Origin: Mycolicibacterium sp. CR10
Lineage (GTDB): Bacteria > Actinomycetota > Actinomycetes > Mycobacteriales > Mycobacteriaceae
Assembly (NCBI RefSeq): GCF_005222675.1
Contig: NZ_STGE01000006.1
Coordinates: forward strand, 167,883-231,882
DNA length: 64,000 nt
Direction of reading: 5' to 3'
Shown: one piece after another, positions 1 to 9,221 of the stretch
Numbering within the stretch: the first letter of the stretch is position 1
Layout: each line of letters begins with the position of its first letter
Notes under the pieces: model-generated
Told to the model about the DNA's origin: nothing
What the model saw: the letters and a program-made list of their open reading frames with translations, nothing else
Databases searched by the model: none
Position numbers and translations under genes: made by a program

Positions 1-278
1 TCCCAGGGTTTCGGAATTCGGAGTTCGAGAATCCGTTCCGGCAGGGAGGCGGGATTGTCCGAAGAGTTACTGAAGGCGCAGCCATGCCTCAGTCATCCCC
101 GACACCGGACCGCGAACGGACAAGGAGTCAGCGACAACAACAACAAACATCGGCAACCGCGCTCAGACCCACGGCAATGAGAGCCACGATGTGGCCACTC
201 TTGTTGCCGGACGCCGGTTGCATGGCGCGAAGCCTAACAGAGTTGCTGTGGTTGTCCTGTCGGGGGCTTTCGCAGACG
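1..278. other. Left-edge stretch without a confident gene
   Basis: I see no convincing gene here. The best candidate is a minus-strand ORF at 128-223 (31 codons, starting MQPASGNKSG, with a short hydrophobic stretch and ending in four consecutive Cys and an Arg). It has no clear ribosome-binding site and no recognisable family. The plus-strand ORF that starts at 84 runs antisense through the small membrane genes and looks like a shadow. Confidence 0.4.
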
Positions 279-365
279 TCAACGGGCCAGCAGCCACATG
301 ACGACGACGAGGATGATCAGCGTGACGAGCACCAGGGTCACCCGTGATCGCGGCATTCCGCTCAT
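279..365 (-). CDS. 28-residue single-span membrane miniprotein
   Basis: A 28-codon ORF that begins MSGMPRSRVTL, continues with an uninterrupted hydrophobic run rich in Val, Leu and Ile, and ends WLLAR. This has the layout of a one-pass membrane miniprotein with a short basic N-terminus. Its ATG overlaps the TGA of the 72-residue membrane gene at 362-580 in an ATGA arrangement, so it is probably translated by coupling. It is too short for most gene callers. Function is unknown; it could be a partner subunit of the upstream small membrane protein. Support comes from the stop-start overlap and the hydrophobic pattern, not from family recognition. Confidence 0.5.
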   Translation of the reverse strand: MSGMPRSRVTLVLVTLIILVVVMWLLAR

Positions 366-580
366 GCGTCCTCCCGCCGAATCTCAGCTGGCGTCTCTGT
401 TTTGGGGGGCCGGACCCGATGAAGCAGCCGGATCCCGTTCCCCAGCGCGCCGTCGATTAACACCGCTGTGCCGTAGGCCAGCAGGAGCACCACCGGCATG
501 ACGACGATGGTCTGCGCGACGAACGGAAGTCCAGACAGCCACAGCTCCACGCCGTCCCACCAGTTGAGGAAGCTGCCCAT
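362..580 (-). CDS. Small conserved membrane protein (Rv2401A-like position)
   Basis: A 72-residue protein with an amphipathic N-terminus (MGSFLNWWDGVELWLSGL), one strong transmembrane segment at about residues 20-42, and a basic then acidic cytoplasmic tail. A TAGTCT -10-like hexamer at 587-592 lies six bases before the ATG, as in leaderless mycobacterial transcripts, which supports this start. It lies divergent from the trehalase gene, the place where M. tuberculosis carries the small membrane gene Rv2401A (from memory). Function is unknown. Confidence 0.65.
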   Translation of the reverse strand: MGSFLNWWDGVELWLSGLPFVAQTIVVMPVVLLLAYGTAVLIDGALGNGIRLLHRVRPPKTETPAEIRREDA

Positions 581-586
581 CCGGTC

Positions 587-592
587 AGACTA
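587..592 (-). promoter_or_regulatory. Leaderless -10 (TAGTCT) of the small membrane gene pair
   Basis: TAGTCT read on the minus strand ends six bases before the ATG at 580, so the transcript would start at or next to the start codon. No clear -35 is visible. Confidence 0.4.
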
Positions 593-659
593 TTCGCTCG
601 ACCACCACAGGAAACACCGGGTGTTCCGCTAGACGCCGAGGTATCCCGCAGTCGATGAT

Positions 660-2666
660 GTGCCCATGGTTCTGCAGCACATCGACGCGTCCGACGGTGC
701 GTCTCTGGACAACGAGTCGACCTTTGCAGTGGTTTCCCAGCCGCCCTCCACCGGCGGTTCGCTGCGCAACCCGTTCCCTCCCATCGCGGACTACGCGTTC
801 CTGTCCGACTGCGAGACCACCTGCCTGATCTCGGCGGCCGGCTCGGTGGAGTGGATGTGTGTGCCGCGTCCGGACTCCCCCAGCGTGTTCGGGGCGATCC
901 TGGACCGCGGCGCCGGACACTTCCGGCTCGGGCCCTACGGGGTGTCGGTACCTGCGGCCCGGCGGTACCTTCCGGGCAGCCTGATCCTGGAAACGACGTG
1001 GCAGACCCACACCGGCTGGGTGATCGTGCGGGACGCGCTGGTGATGGGACCCTGGCACGACCTCGAGACCCGTTCACGCACCCATCGTCGTACCCCGATG
1101 GACTGGGACGCCGAACACATCCTGCTGCGCACCGTGCGGTGCGTGAGCGGCACAGTGGAGTTGGTGATGAGCTGCGAGCCGTCATTCGACTACCACCGCA
1201 GCACCGCCAGCTGGGAGTACTCCGCGCAGGCGTACGGCGAGGCGATCGCGCGGGCGACCAAGGACCCGGATTCCCAACCCACCCTGCGGCTGACCACCAA
1301 CCTGCGCATCGGGTTGGAGGGTCGCGAGGCGCGGGCGCGGACCCGGTTGAGCGAGGGCGACAATGTATTCGTCGCGTTGAGCTGGTCCGGGCATCCGTCC
1401 CCTCAGACGTTCGAAGACGCCTCCGACAAGATGTGGAAGACCAGCGAGTGCTGGCGCCAGTGGATCAACGTCGGCGACTTCCCCGACCATCCGTGGCGCG
1501 CCTACCTGCAGCGCAGCGCGCTGACCCTCAAAGGCCTGACCTACTCTCCGACCGGCGCGCTGCTGGCCGCACCCACCACGTCGCTGCCGGAAACGCCTCA
1601 GGGTGAACGCAATTGGGACTACCGGTACGCGTGGGTACGCGATTCCACCTTCGCGTTGTGGGGTCTCTACACCCTGGGCCTGGATCGTGAGGCCGACGAC
1701 TTCTTCGCCTTCATCGCCGACGTGTCCGGGGCCAATAACGGCGAGCGGCACCCGCTGCAGGTGATGTACGGCGTCGGCGGGGAACGCAGCCTCGTCGAAG
1801 AAGAACTCAATCACCTTTCCGGCTACGACAACGCCCGACCGGTGCGCATCGGCAACGGTGCGTTCGACCAGATGCAGCACGACATCTGGGGCACCATGCT
1901 CGACTCGGTGTACCTGCACACCAAGTCCCGTGAACAGATCCCCGAAACACTGTGGCCCGTCCTCAAGGAACAGGTCGAGGAGGCCATCAAGCACTGGCGC
2001 GAACCCGACCGCGGCATCTGGGAGGTTCGCGGCGAGCCGAAGCACTTCACCTCGAGCAAGATCATGTGTTGGGTGGCGCTCGACCGCGGCGCCAAGCTCG
2101 CCGAACTGGAGGGCGAGAAGTCCTACGCCCAGCAGTGGCGGGTGATCGCCGAGGAGATCAAGGCCGACATCCTCGAACACGGCGTCGACTCCCGCGGGGT
2201 GCTCACTCAGCGCTACGGCGACGACGCTCTGGACGCCTCACTGCTGCTGGCGGTGCTGACCCGGTTCCTGCCCCCGGACGATCCGCGGATCCGTGCGACG
2301 GTGCTGGCGATCGCCGATGAGCTCACCGAAGAAGGCCTGGTGCTGCGCTACCGCGTCGAACAGACCGACGACGGCCTCTCCGGCGAGGAGGGCACCTTCA
2401 CCATCTGCTCGTTCTGGCTGGTGTCGGCGCTGGTCGAGATCGGTGAGTTCCACCGCGCCAAGCACCTGTGCGAACGGCTGCTGTCCTTTGCGAGCCCGCT
2501 GCACCTCTACGCCGAGGAGATCGAACCGCGCACCGGCAGGCACCTGGGTAACTTCCCGCAGGCGTTCACCCACCTGGCCCTGATCAACGCCGTGGTGCAC
2601 GTCATCCGCGCCGAGGAAGAGGCCGACAGCTCCGGGAACTTCCAGCCCGCCAACGCACCGATGTAG
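660..2666 (+). CDS. Trehalase, glycoside hydrolase family 15
   Basis: A 668-residue cytosolic enzyme of the GH15 (glucoamylase-like) family. The mycobacterial member, Rv2402, hydrolyses trehalose to glucose. Visible hallmarks are the N-terminal beta-sandwich start (IADYAFLSDCETTCLI, SVEWMCVPRPDSPSVFG), the (alpha/alpha)6-barrel motif ERNWDYRYAWVRDS near residue 322, and the C-terminal segment with the putative catalytic base, EEIEPRTGRHLGNFPQAFTH, near residue 620. Length matches the family. The first possible start is GTG at 660; ATG at 666 (MVLQHIDAS) may be the real one and I cannot decide between them. It faces away from the small membrane genes and ends tail-to-tail with a lipoprotein gene. 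The family is secure; trehalose specificity is inferred from the mycobacterial orthologue. Confidence 0.88.
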   Translation: MPMVLQHIDASDGASLDNESTFAVVSQPPSTGGSLRNPFPPIADYAFLSDCETTCLISAAGSVEWMCVPRPDSPSVFGAILDRGAGHFRLGPYGVSVPAARRYLPGSLILETTWQTHTGWVIVRDALVMGPWHDLETRSRTHRRTPMDWDAEHILLRTVRCVSGTVELVMSCEPSFDYHRSTASWEYSAQAYGEAIARATKDPDSQPTLRLTTNLRIGLEGREARARTRLSEGDNVFVALSWSGHPSPQTFEDASDKMWKTSECWRQWINVGDFPDHPWRAYLQRSALTLKGLTYSPTGALLAAPTTSLPETPQGERNWDYRYAWVRDSTFALWGLYTLGLDREADDFFAFIADVSGANNGERHPLQVMYGVGGERSLVEEELNHLSGYDNARPVRIGNGAFDQMQHDIWGTMLDSVYLHTKSREQIPETLWPVLKEQVEEAIKHWREPDRGIWEVRGEPKHFTSSKIMCWVALDRGAKLAELEGEKSYAQQWRVIAEEIKADILEHGVDSRGVLTQRYGDDALDASLLLAVLTRFLPPDDPRIRATVLAIADELTEEGLVLRYRVEQTDDGLSGEEGTFTICSFWLVSALVEIGEFHRAKHLCERLLSFASPLHLYAEEIEPRTGRHLGNFPQAFTHLALINAVVHVIRAEEEADSSGNFQPANAPM

Positions 2667-2692
2667 CCGGGGCTACTTCCACGTAGCCGGAG

Positions 2693-3418
2693 CTACTTCG
2701 CGGCGTTCTCGACCATCGCGTTGGCCATCTCGGCGGCTTCGTCGGTGATGCTGTACCCGCACGCCCACGCCTCGACCGTCACGTTGGAGACCAACGACAG
2801 AGCGTGCTGGCAGGCCCACCCATCGGCACCTTCCTGCGTGGTCATCTGGGTGAGCAGCGTGTCGCCGGCGTCGACGTCGTCGAGCTTCCAGAGGTAGTCG
2901 CCCTCTCCCACCGCCACCGCATCGTTGGCGCACTCCTGCCACGTCGAGGCCGAATCATCGAAGAAGCCCTGGGCGTTCTCGGCCGCCGGGTAGAGCACGA
3001 CCGTCTGTTCGACCCAGTGGTCGTTGTCGTCGGAGGGTTCGCGCGCCACCTGGTCCCGAACCGCCGTCCAGCCCGTACCCGCGTACACCGGTTCCTCGGC
3101 CCCGTAGACCGCGCCGAGGCAGTCGGGATCGGACACGTCTGCCGAATGATCGGTCATCTCGTCGAGTTCGCTGGTGACTTCCATCTGCGTCGAGCCGACG
3201 ATGTCGTTGATGTCATCGATGGTGAGCAGGATGCCGTCCAGCTTGGCCTCGTCGAGCGGCGGAACGTTCTGCGTGTTCGGACCCCCGGATTGCCCTTGAC
3301 TCGAATTCTGGCGGACGGCCGTTCCCGACACCGTGCTCACACATCCGCAGAGCAGCACCGACGCCGCGATCACCGCGCCGACCGCACAGGCGCGGGGGAC
3401 CGAAAGCAAGTCGTTCAC
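2693..3418 (-). CDS. Lipoprotein with PknH-like extracellular sensor domain
   Basis: About 241 residues with a signal peptide ([20 protein letters not shown]) and a lipobox-like LLCGC, followed by the TVSGTA start typical of this family. The body resembles the PknH C-terminal (sensor) domain and holds four well-spaced Cys (DPDCLG, WQECAND, WACQHA, WACGY) that could form two disulfides. There is no kinase domain, so it is a standalone extracytoplasmic sensor or binding domain. I chose the GTG at 3418 because it gives a clean signal peptide; the open frame upstream runs into the neighbouring gene. It lies 38 bases downstream of a second sensor-domain lipoprotein and is probably cotranscribed with it. 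It is clearly paralogous to the gene at 5940-6632. The ligand is unknown. Confidence 0.75.
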   Translation of the reverse strand: MNDLLSVPRACAVGAVIAASVLLCGCVSTVSGTAVRQNSSQGQSGGPNTQNVPPLDEAKLDGILLTIDDINDIVGSTQMEVTSELDEMTDHSADVSDPDCLGAVYGAEEPVYAGTGWTAVRDQVAREPSDDNDHWVEQTVVLYPAAENAQGFFDDSASTWQECANDAVAVGEGDYLWKLDDVDAGDTLLTQMTTQEGADGWACQHALSLVSNVTVEAWACGYSITDEAAEMANAMVENAAK

Positions 3419-3456
3419 CGCGTCATTGTCCCCCACGGCCACCGATTGCGGCACTG

Positions 3457-4200
3457 TCAGCGCTGCGCAGCGACTTTGTCGAGAATCAGCTGGGCGACGC
3501 CGACCGCCGGCTGCGCCCCGCCGACCCCTCGCGGGTCGGCCAATTCGACGTCGACGATGCAATCGCCGAACACACCCAGTGCGCGCATCCCCGGCGGGGA
3601 GGCCGTGGCGGCCGACGCGTGCAGGACGCTGGCCGAGACCACCCGCTCATCGAAAGTCACCTCGGACACCCTGCTCACCTCGTCGGCACCCGGTTTGGCG
3701 TGTTGCAGTGCCACGGTCTGGCCGTTGCAGCGCCGCCACTTGTCGGCGGTCGCCGCGAAGAACTCCTGGGCGGCGCCGGAGCTCGCCATCTGCACCACCC
3801 CGAAGTATGCGGAGACCGGCGGGCCGTCGAAGCCACCTCCGGTCCAGGAGCCGCTGGCCACCGACCGCACCGGGCTGTCGTCGTAGACGATTTTCTGGAG
3901 CCGGTAGGCGGTGCTGACACAGTCCAGCGGCACCGCCTCGGCGTCACCCACATTGCGCAGCAACATGTCGGTGCCGCCTTGGACCTGGGGCCCCATGAAT
4001 CCGTTGGGGCCGGTGCCCAACGCCGCGGACAGCTCGTCCGCGGTCGGCAGAAACTGTCCCAGCGGAACCGCCGCCAGCGGCTTTGCCGCCTGCTCGATGC
4101 GGACCGCGGGTCGATCGTCGACCGGCGCACCCGTACAGCCCGCCAGCGCGATGCATGCGCAGACCGCGCTGGCGATTCCCGCAGGGCGCTTCATCGACAT
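3457..4200 (-). CDS. Lipoprotein with PknH-like sensor domain, divergent paralogue
   Basis: About 247 residues. It has a basic start ([13 protein letters not shown]), a hydrophobic core and a good lipobox (ALAGC), then a domain with the fold signature of PknH-type extracellular sensors: [19 protein letters not shown], conserved Cys in LDCVS, WRRCNG and FGDCIVDV. The ATG at 4200 is chosen because AGGAGA lies just upstream; the ORF also extends to 4245. It is anchored to the outer face of the cytoplasmic membrane. It is the first gene of a probable two-gene minus-strand operon with the gene at 2693-3418 and is divergent from cysK. Function is inferred only from the family. Confidence 0.7.
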   Translation of the reverse strand: MSMKRPAGIASAVCACIALAGCTGAPVDDRPAVRIEQAAKPLAAVPLGQFLPTADELSAALGTGPNGFMGPQVQGGTDMLLRNVGDAEAVPLDCVSTAYRLQKIVYDDSPVRSVASGSWTGGGFDGPPVSAYFGVVQMASSGAAQEFFAATADKWRRCNGQTVALQHAKPGADEVSRVSEVTFDERVVSASVLHASAATASPPGMRALGVFGDCIVDVELADPRGVGGAQPAVGVAQLILDKVAAQR

Positions 4201-4376
4201 CCGGTCTCTCCTGACGAACGTGTCACTTCCGTAACACTTCAGCACGTCGCAGGCCGACGCGCGACCGGTTCGGTCAGAAGTACCCGTTGGACGAGGTCGC
4301 CGTCTTCAACCCGCGCGGTACGCGGGATCGCCGACGGCGGCGGATACGCGGTTTCGTGTCCCTTCCATCACCGACG

Positions 4377-4382
4377 TAAGGT
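4377..4382 (+). promoter_or_regulatory. Leaderless -10 (TAAGGT) of cysK
   Basis: TAAGGT followed by exactly seven bases and then the cysK ATG. This spacing puts the transcript start at the start codon. Confidence 0.5.
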
Positions 4383-4389
4383 CACCACC

Positions 4390-5325
4390 ATGGGCAAGAT
4401 CTACGCCAATGTCAGCGAACTCGTTGGCCGCACCCCTCTGGTCCGGCTGAACAGATTGACCGAGGGCCTCGATGCCCAGGTGGTCGCCAAACTCGAGTTC
4501 TACAACCCCGCCAACAGCGTCAAGGACCGCATCGGCGTCGCGATCATCGACGCGGCCGAACAATCGGGCGAATTGAAGCCCGGCGGCACCATCGTCGAAG
4601 CCACCAGTGGAAACACGGGTATCGCGCTTGCGATGGTCGGCGCGGCGCGTGGGTACAAAGTCATCCTCACGATGCCGGAGACGATGTCGACCGAACGCCG
4701 AGTGATGTTGCGCGCGTTCGGAGCCGAGATCGTGCTGACCCCAGGCGCCGAAGGAATGGCCGGCGCCTTGGCCAGAGCCAAGCAGATCATCGCCGATACC
4801 GAAAACGCCGTCGCCGCCAACCAGTTCGGGAACCCGGCCAATCCCGCGATCCACGAACAGACCACGGCCGAGGAGATCTGGGCCGACACCGACGGCAAGG
4901 TCGACATCTTCGTCGCCGGTATCGGCACGGGTGGAACGATCACCGGGGTCGGCCACATTCTGAAGGACCGCAATCCCGACGTGCAGATCATCGGCGTCGA
5001 ACCCAAGGATTCCCCGATCCTCAACGGCGGCGATCCCGGACCCCACAAGATTCAGGGGATCGGTCCGAACTTCGTGCCCGAGATCCTCGACAGGACGATT
5101 TACGACGAGATCATCGACGCCCAGTTCGACGATGCCATCCGGGTCGCGCGGGCGCTGGGCGCCGAAGAGGGCATCCTTGGTGGCATCTCTACCGGCGCGA
5201 ACGTCTGGGCCGCACTCGAGGTGGCCAAGCGCCCGGAGAATGCCGGCAAGCTCATCGTCACGATCGTCTGCGACTTCGGTGAGCGCTACATCTCCACGGC
5301 GCTTTTCGAACACATCCGGGACTGA
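4390..5325 (+). CDS. cysK: Cysteine synthase A (O-acetylserine sulfhydrylase)
   Basis: A 311-residue PLP enzyme that makes L-cysteine from O-acetyl-L-serine and sulfide in the cytosol. Visible motifs are [12 protein letters not shown], the PLP-lysine segment [14 protein letters not shown] (Lys about residue 44), the substrate loop [12 protein letters not shown], and the phosphate-binding [12 protein letters not shown]. The length matches mycobacterial CysK1. The ATG at 4390 is fixed by the conserved N-terminus ([13 protein letters not shown]). cysE follows after four bases, so the two cysteine-biosynthesis genes form an operon, as is usual in mycobacteria, and the two proteins probably assemble as the cysteine synthase complex. 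Confidence 0.96.
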   Translation: MGKIYANVSELVGRTPLVRLNRLTEGLDAQVVAKLEFYNPANSVKDRIGVAIIDAAEQSGELKPGGTIVEATSGNTGIALAMVGAARGYKVILTMPETMSTERRVMLRAFGAEIVLTPGAEGMAGALARAKQIIADTENAVAANQFGNPANPAIHEQTTAEEIWADTDGKVDIFVAGIGTGGTITGVGHILKDRNPDVQIIGVEPKDSPILNGGDPGPHKIQGIGPNFVPEILDRTIYDEIIDAQFDDAIRVARALGAEEGILGGISTGANVWAALEVAKRPENAGKLIVTIVCDFGERYISTALFEHIRD

Positions 5326-5329
5326 GCGC

Positions 5330-5914
5330 GTGTCGCTGCTCTCCTCACTGCGCGAGGATCTGCAGAACGCGCGCGCGCATGACCCCGCGTCACGCGGTGA
5401 CGTCGAGAACGCGCTCGTCTACTCGGGTCTGCACGCGATTTGGGCTTACCGTCTGGCGCACCGGTGGTGGGCCCGGCCGGCGCTGCGTGGGCCCGCGAGG
5501 GTGCTGTCCCAGGTGACACGGTTCGCGACCGGAATCGAGATCCACCCGGGTGCGACGATCGGCCGCAGGTTTTTCATCGACCACGGAATGGGCGTGGTGA
5601 TCGGCGAAACGACCGAGATCGGTGACGACGTGATGATGTACCACGGGGTGACTCTGGGCGGCCGCTCGCTGCAGCACGGCAAACGCCACCCCACGATCGG
5701 CGACCGGGTCACCGTCGGTGCGGGTGCGAAGATTCTGGGACCGCTGCACGTCGGTGACGACAGTGCGATCGGCGCCAATTCTGTTGTGACCCACGATGTT
5801 CCCGCGGAGTCGATCGCCACCGGTATCCCCGCAGTGGTGCGCCACCGCAGTGACAAGCAGCGCGAGCCGGGGGTCGACCCCACGTGCTACATCGACCCCG
5901 CGATGTACATCTGA
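5330..5914 (+). CDS. cysE: Serine O-acetyltransferase
   Basis: A 194-residue left-handed beta-helix acetyltransferase that converts L-serine and acetyl-CoA to O-acetylserine, the step before CysK. Recognisable parts are the N-terminal helical region ([17 protein letters not shown]), the core [19 protein letters not shown] with the active-site Asp-His, the hexapeptide repeats around HGVTLGG, and the C-terminal tail ending in Ile (DPAMYI), which is the kind of tail CysK binds. The length is that of short actinobacterial CysE proteins. The GTG at 5330 follows the cysK stop by four bases and starts the conserved [11 protein letters not shown] sequence. Confidence 0.95.
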   Translation: MSLLSSLREDLQNARAHDPASRGDVENALVYSGLHAIWAYRLAHRWWARPALRGPARVLSQVTRFATGIEIHPGATIGRRFFIDHGMGVVIGETTEIGDDVMMYHGVTLGGRSLQHGKRHPTIGDRVTVGAGAKILGPLHVGDDSAIGANSVVTHDVPAESIATGIPAVVRHRSDKQREPGVDPTCYIDPAMYI

Positions 5915-5939
5915 GCCATGGCGCCGCGAAGTCCAGGCT

Positions 5940-6632
5940 CTACCGGTCGGCAGCCTTCTCCACCATCCTGGTGACCAGGGTGGTCGCTTCATCGGTGACC
6001 TGCGCGCTACACGCCGACACCTCGATGACGACGTTGGATGCCGCAGTCAGCGCGTGCTCGCACTGCCAGTCGCCGAAATCCGCGTTCTCGGAAACCTGAC
6101 TCACAATGCCGTCATTGCGGACGACATCCATCAACTCCCAGTCGTGCCAGCCCTCGCCGTCGTACACCGACACCGTCGATCCTGCGCAGCCTTTCCAGGT
6201 CCGCTCGGACTCATCGACGAACGTCTCGGCGGCCTCGACTGAAGGAAGCACCACCGCGGTCTGTTCCACCCAGTGCTCGTAGTCATCGCCGGCCTCACTG
6301 GCCAATCGGGTGAGCACCGCCGTGAAGCCGGTGCCGTCGTACACCGGTTCCTCAGCGGTGTAGACGGTTCCGAGGCAGTCGGGATCGGACACGTCGCTGG
6401 AATCGTCGGTCATCTCGGCGATCTCGTTGTTGATCTCCATCGCCAGCGTGCCGAGAAGTTGGTCCAGTTCGTCGGGAGTCAGCAGAATCTCATCGAGATC
6501 CCGCTCCTCCAGCAGGGATTGGCCCTGCGGGGACGCATCCTGGGCGCGCACCGCGGTACCGTCCACCGTGGTGGCGCACCCCGACAGCGCGAGCATGGCC
6601 AGGACGGCACCCGCGCGCAGACCGGCCTTCAC
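5940..6632 (-). CDS. Lipoprotein with PknH-like sensor domain
   Basis: About 230 residues starting VKAGLRAGAVLAMLALSGC, a lipoprotein signal peptide with lipobox LSGC. The sensor-like domain is clearly paralogous to the gene at 2693-3418: both share DPDCLG, a TAEEP/GAEEP-VY segment, HWVEQT and four Cys at matching spacing. The GTG at 6632 is preferred because it sits 10 bases after the lepA stop with a purine-rich AGGCGG before it; a longer start at 6671 would overlap lepA. Probably cotranscribed with lepA. There is no kinase domain. Exact function is unknown. Confidence 0.72.
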   Translation of the reverse strand: MKAGLRAGAVLAMLALSGCATTVDGTAVRAQDASPQGQSLLEERDLDEILLTPDELDQLLGTLAMEINNEIAEMTDDSSDVSDPDCLGTVYTAEEPVYDGTGFTAVLTRLASEAGDDYEHWVEQTAVVLPSVEAAETFVDESERTWKGCAGSTVSVYDGEGWHDWELMDVVRNDGIVSQVSENADFGDWQCEHALTAASNVVIEVSACSAQVTDEATTLVTRMVEKAADR

Positions 6633-6642
6633 CGCCGCCTGG

Positions 6643-8574
6643 TCATTTCTTCGACTTGTCCACGGGCGCATCGGAAGACAGGGCCGCCACGAACGCCTCC
6701 TGCGGGACCTCCACCCGGCCGATCGTCTTCATCCGCTTCTTGCCCTCCTTCTGCTTCTCCAGCAGCTTGCGCTTACGGGTGATGTCGCCGCCGTAGCACT
6801 TGGACAGCACGTCCTTGCGGATGGCGCGAATGTTCTCGCGCGCAATGATTCTCGAGCCGATGGCGGCCTGGACCGGCACCTCGAACTGCTGGCGTGGGAT
6901 GAGTTCCTTGAGCTTGCTGGTCATCTTGTTGCCGTAGGCGGCGGCCCCGTCCTTGTGGACGATGGCGCTGAACGCGTCGACAGCCTCACCCTGCAGCAGG
7001 ATGTCGACCTTGACCAGGTCGGCCTCCTGCTCGCCCGCCTCTTCGTAGTCCAGGCTGGCGTACCCGCGGGTGCGCGACTTCAGTGAGTCGAAGAAGTCGA
7101 AGATGATCTCGCCCAACGGCATCGTGTAGCGCAGCTCGACGCGCTCCGGGGACAGGTAGTCCATGCCGCCCAGCTCGCCGCGGCGCGACTGACACAGTTC
7201 CATGATTGTGCCGATGAACTCGCTGGGCGCGATCACCGTGGTCTTCACCACCGGTTCGAAGACGGACCGAACCTTGCCCTCCTGCCAGTCCGACGGGTTG
7301 GTCACCACGATCTCTGTCCCATCGTCCTTGACCACCCGGTAGACCACGTTCGGTGCGGTGGAAATCAGGTCGAGGTCGAACTCGCGCTCCAGGCGCTCGC
7401 GGGTGATCTCCATGTGCAGCAGGCCCAGAAACCCGCAACGGAAGCCGAAGCCGAGTGCCACCGACGTCTCCGGTTCCCACGTCAGGGCCGCGTCGTTGAG
7501 CTGCAGTCGCTCCAGCGCGTCGCGCAGGTTCGGGTAGTCGGAGCCGTCGACCGGGTAGAGCCCGGAGTAGACCATCGGCCGAGGCTCGCGGTACCCGGTC
7601 AGCGCCTGGGTGGCGCCGTTGCGCGCCGACGTGATCGTGTCACCGACCTTGGACTGCCGGACATCCTTGACGCCGGTGATCAGGTAGCCCACCTCGCCGA
7701 CGCCGAGACCCGCGCTGGGCTTGGGGTCGGGCGAGACGATGCCGACCTCGAGAAGCTCGTGCGTGGTGCCGGTGGACATCATCTTGATCTTCTCGCGGGG
7801 GGTGAGCTTGCCGTCGACCACGCGGACGTAGGTCACGACGCCGCGGTAGATGTCATAGACCGAGTCGAAGATCATCGCCCGGGCAGGGGCGTCAGCGTCC
7901 CCGACCGGCGCGGGGATCAGCCGGACGACTTCGTCGAGCAGTTCGGTGACGCCCTCGCCGGTCTTGCCGGAGACCCGCAGCACATCGCTCGGTTCGCAGC
8001 CGATGATGTGGGCGATCTCGGCGGCGTAGCGGTCCGGGTCGGCGGCCGGCAGGTCGATCTTGTTGAGCACCGGGATGATCGTCAGGTCCCGGTCCAGAGC
8101 CAGATACAGGTTGGCCAGCGTCTGCGCCTCAATGCCCTGCGCGGCGTCGACCAGCAGCACGGCGCCCTCGCAGGCTTCCAGCGCGCGGGATACCTCGTAG
8201 GTGAAGTCGACGTGGCCGGGGGTGTCGATCAGGTGCAGGACGTAGTCCTGCTTGTCGTCACCCTGTCCGACACTCCAGGGCAGCCGCACGTTCTGCGCCT
8301 TGATGGTGATCCCGCGCTCGCGCTCGATGTCCATCCGGTCCAGGTACTGGGCGCGCATATCCCGGTCGGCGACCACGCCGGTGATGCCCAGCATCCGGTC
8401 GGCCAGCGTCGACTTGCCATGGTCGATGTGGGCGATGATGCAGAAGTTCCGAATCTGCGCCGGCGCAGTGAAGGTCTTGTCGGCGAAGCTGCTGATGGGA
8501 ATCTCCTGGTGAACGGGGTACGTCGGCCTGTGCAGGCCCGTCCAGAGTATCGACCGCAGGCCGTCACGACACAA
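6643..8574 (-). CDS. lepA: Elongation factor 4 (LepA GTPase)
   Basis: Translational GTPase LepA/EF4, thought to act on stalled or mistranslocated ribosomes. The G1 motif [13 protein letters not shown], switch [11 protein letters not shown]4 NKIDLP, the EF-G-like domains and the LepA-specific C-terminal domain ([42 protein letters not shown]) are all present. The start is uncertain: the frame opens with a TTG at 8574, and the conserved part begins near [19 protein letters not shown], about 30 residues later, with no ATG or GTG between. Other mycobacterial LepA proteins also carry a variable N-terminal extension. A sensor-domain lipoprotein gene follows downstream. Confidence 0.95.
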   Translation of the reverse strand: MCRDGLRSILWTGLHRPTYPVHQEIPISSFADKTFTAPAQIRNFCIIAHIDHGKSTLADRMLGITGVVADRDMRAQYLDRMDIERERGITIKAQNVRLPWSVGQGDDKQDYVLHLIDTPGHVDFTYEVSRALEACEGAVLLVDAAQGIEAQTLANLYLALDRDLTIIPVLNKIDLPAADPDRYAAEIAHIIGCEPSDVLRVSGKTGEGVTELLDEVVRLIPAPVGDADAPARAMIFDSVYDIYRGVVTYVRVVDGKLTPREKIKMMSTGTTHELLEVGIVSPDPKPSAGLGVGEVGYLITGVKDVRQSKVGDTITSARNGATQALTGYREPRPMVYSGLYPVDGSDYPNLRDALERLQLNDAALTWEPETSVALGFGFRCGFLGLLHMEITRERLEREFDLDLISTAPNVVYRVVKDDGTEIVVTNPSDWQEGKVRSVFEPVVKTTVIAPSEFIGTIMELCQSRRGELGGMDYLSPERVELRYTMPLGEIIFDFFDSLKSRTRGYASLDYEEAGEQEADLVKVDILLQGEAVDAFSAIVHKDGAAAYGNKMTSKLKELIPRQQFEVPVQAAIGSRIIARENIRAIRKDVLSKCYGGDITRKRKLLEKQKEGKKRMKTIGRVEVPQEAFVAALSSDAPVDKSKK

Positions 8575-8595
8575 TCGAGCATGCCGCCCAGCGCC

Positions 8596-8601
8596 TATGC
8601 T
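8596..8601 (+). promoter_or_regulatory. Leaderless -10 (TATGCT) of the PemK-like gene
   Basis: TATGCT lies eight bases before the ATG at 8610, in the short gap divergent from lepA. This supports the ATG over the in-frame TTG at 8601. Confidence 0.45.
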
Positions 8602-8609
8602 TGGCGGCT

Positions 8610-9221
8610 ATGGCGTCATCGTCGTCGTATTTGAAGACGTTTCAACGCTTCTTGCTCAAGAGCACGGAGAACCTCGTGTTCAACGAAGCTCCCAAACTCG
8701 TCCGGCAGCTGCAGAAATCCGACACTCTTCAGCGCGGTATCCAGCAGGGCATCCGGATCGGTCTGGACGCCCTCGCCGGCACTGCCGAGAACCCACAGCC
8801 CGCGTTGCCGGCGGGCCGCCCGGTGTCGAGCAACTATGTCCCGACCGCCCACCGCGCCCGCCGGGTGACCTACGCGCCCGACCTGGACGGCCGGGCGGAC
8901 CCGGGCGAGGTCGTGTGGACCTGGGTGGTGTACGAGGACGACCCGAGCAGGGGTAAGGACCGGCCCGTGCTGGTCGTCGGCCGCGACGGCCGCGTGCTGC
9001 TCGGCCTGATGCTGTCCAGCCAGGGTCACCACGGCGACGACCCGAACTGGATCAGCATCGGCAGCGGCGGCTGGGACCACGAGGGCAGGGTCAGTTGGGT
9101 GCGGCTCGACCGCGTGCTCGACGTCCCCGAGGAAGGCATCAGGCGCGAAGGCGCCATTCTGGAACGTGAAGTGTTCGACGTCGTCGCGGGCCGCCTGCGC
9201 GACGAATACTCGTGGTCCTGA
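8610..9221 (+). CDS. PemK/MazF-fold protein with N-terminal helical extension (Rv2405-like)
   Basis: 203 residues. The first 60 or so form a basic, helical, Gln/Leu-rich segment (SYLKTFQRFLLKSTENL). The rest looks like a PemK/MazF-type barrel: PGEVVWTWVVYEDDPSRGKDRPVLVVGRD and a C-terminal GRVSWVRLDRVLDV. Free-standing PemK/MazF proteins are usually about 110 residues and come with a small antitoxin; here no antitoxin ORF is present, and the adjacent genes are lepA (divergent) and an acetyltransferase (convergent). It is therefore more likely a conserved chromosomal PemK-fold protein with a non-toxin role, as for its apparent Rv2405 counterpart. Function unknown. Confidence 0.7.
   Translation: MASSSSYLKTFQRFLLKSTENLVFNEAPKLVRQLQKSDTLQRGIQQGIRIGLDALAGTAENPQPALPAGRPVSSNYVPTAHRARRVTYAPDLDGRADPGEVVWTWVVYEDDPSRGKDRPVLVVGRDGRVLLGLMLSSQGHHGDDPNWISIGSGGWDHEGRVSWVRLDRVLDVPEEGIRREGAILEREVFDVVAGRLRDEYSWS

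Noticed and set aside
84..347. Plus-strand 87-codon ORF at the left edge
   Set aside because: It runs antisense to the 28-residue membrane gene and has low-complexity Gln, Asp and His runs without a ribosome-binding site.
8610..9221. Functional toxin-antitoxin locus
   Set aside because: No antitoxin ORF on either side, and the protein is much longer than a MazF/PemK toxin.
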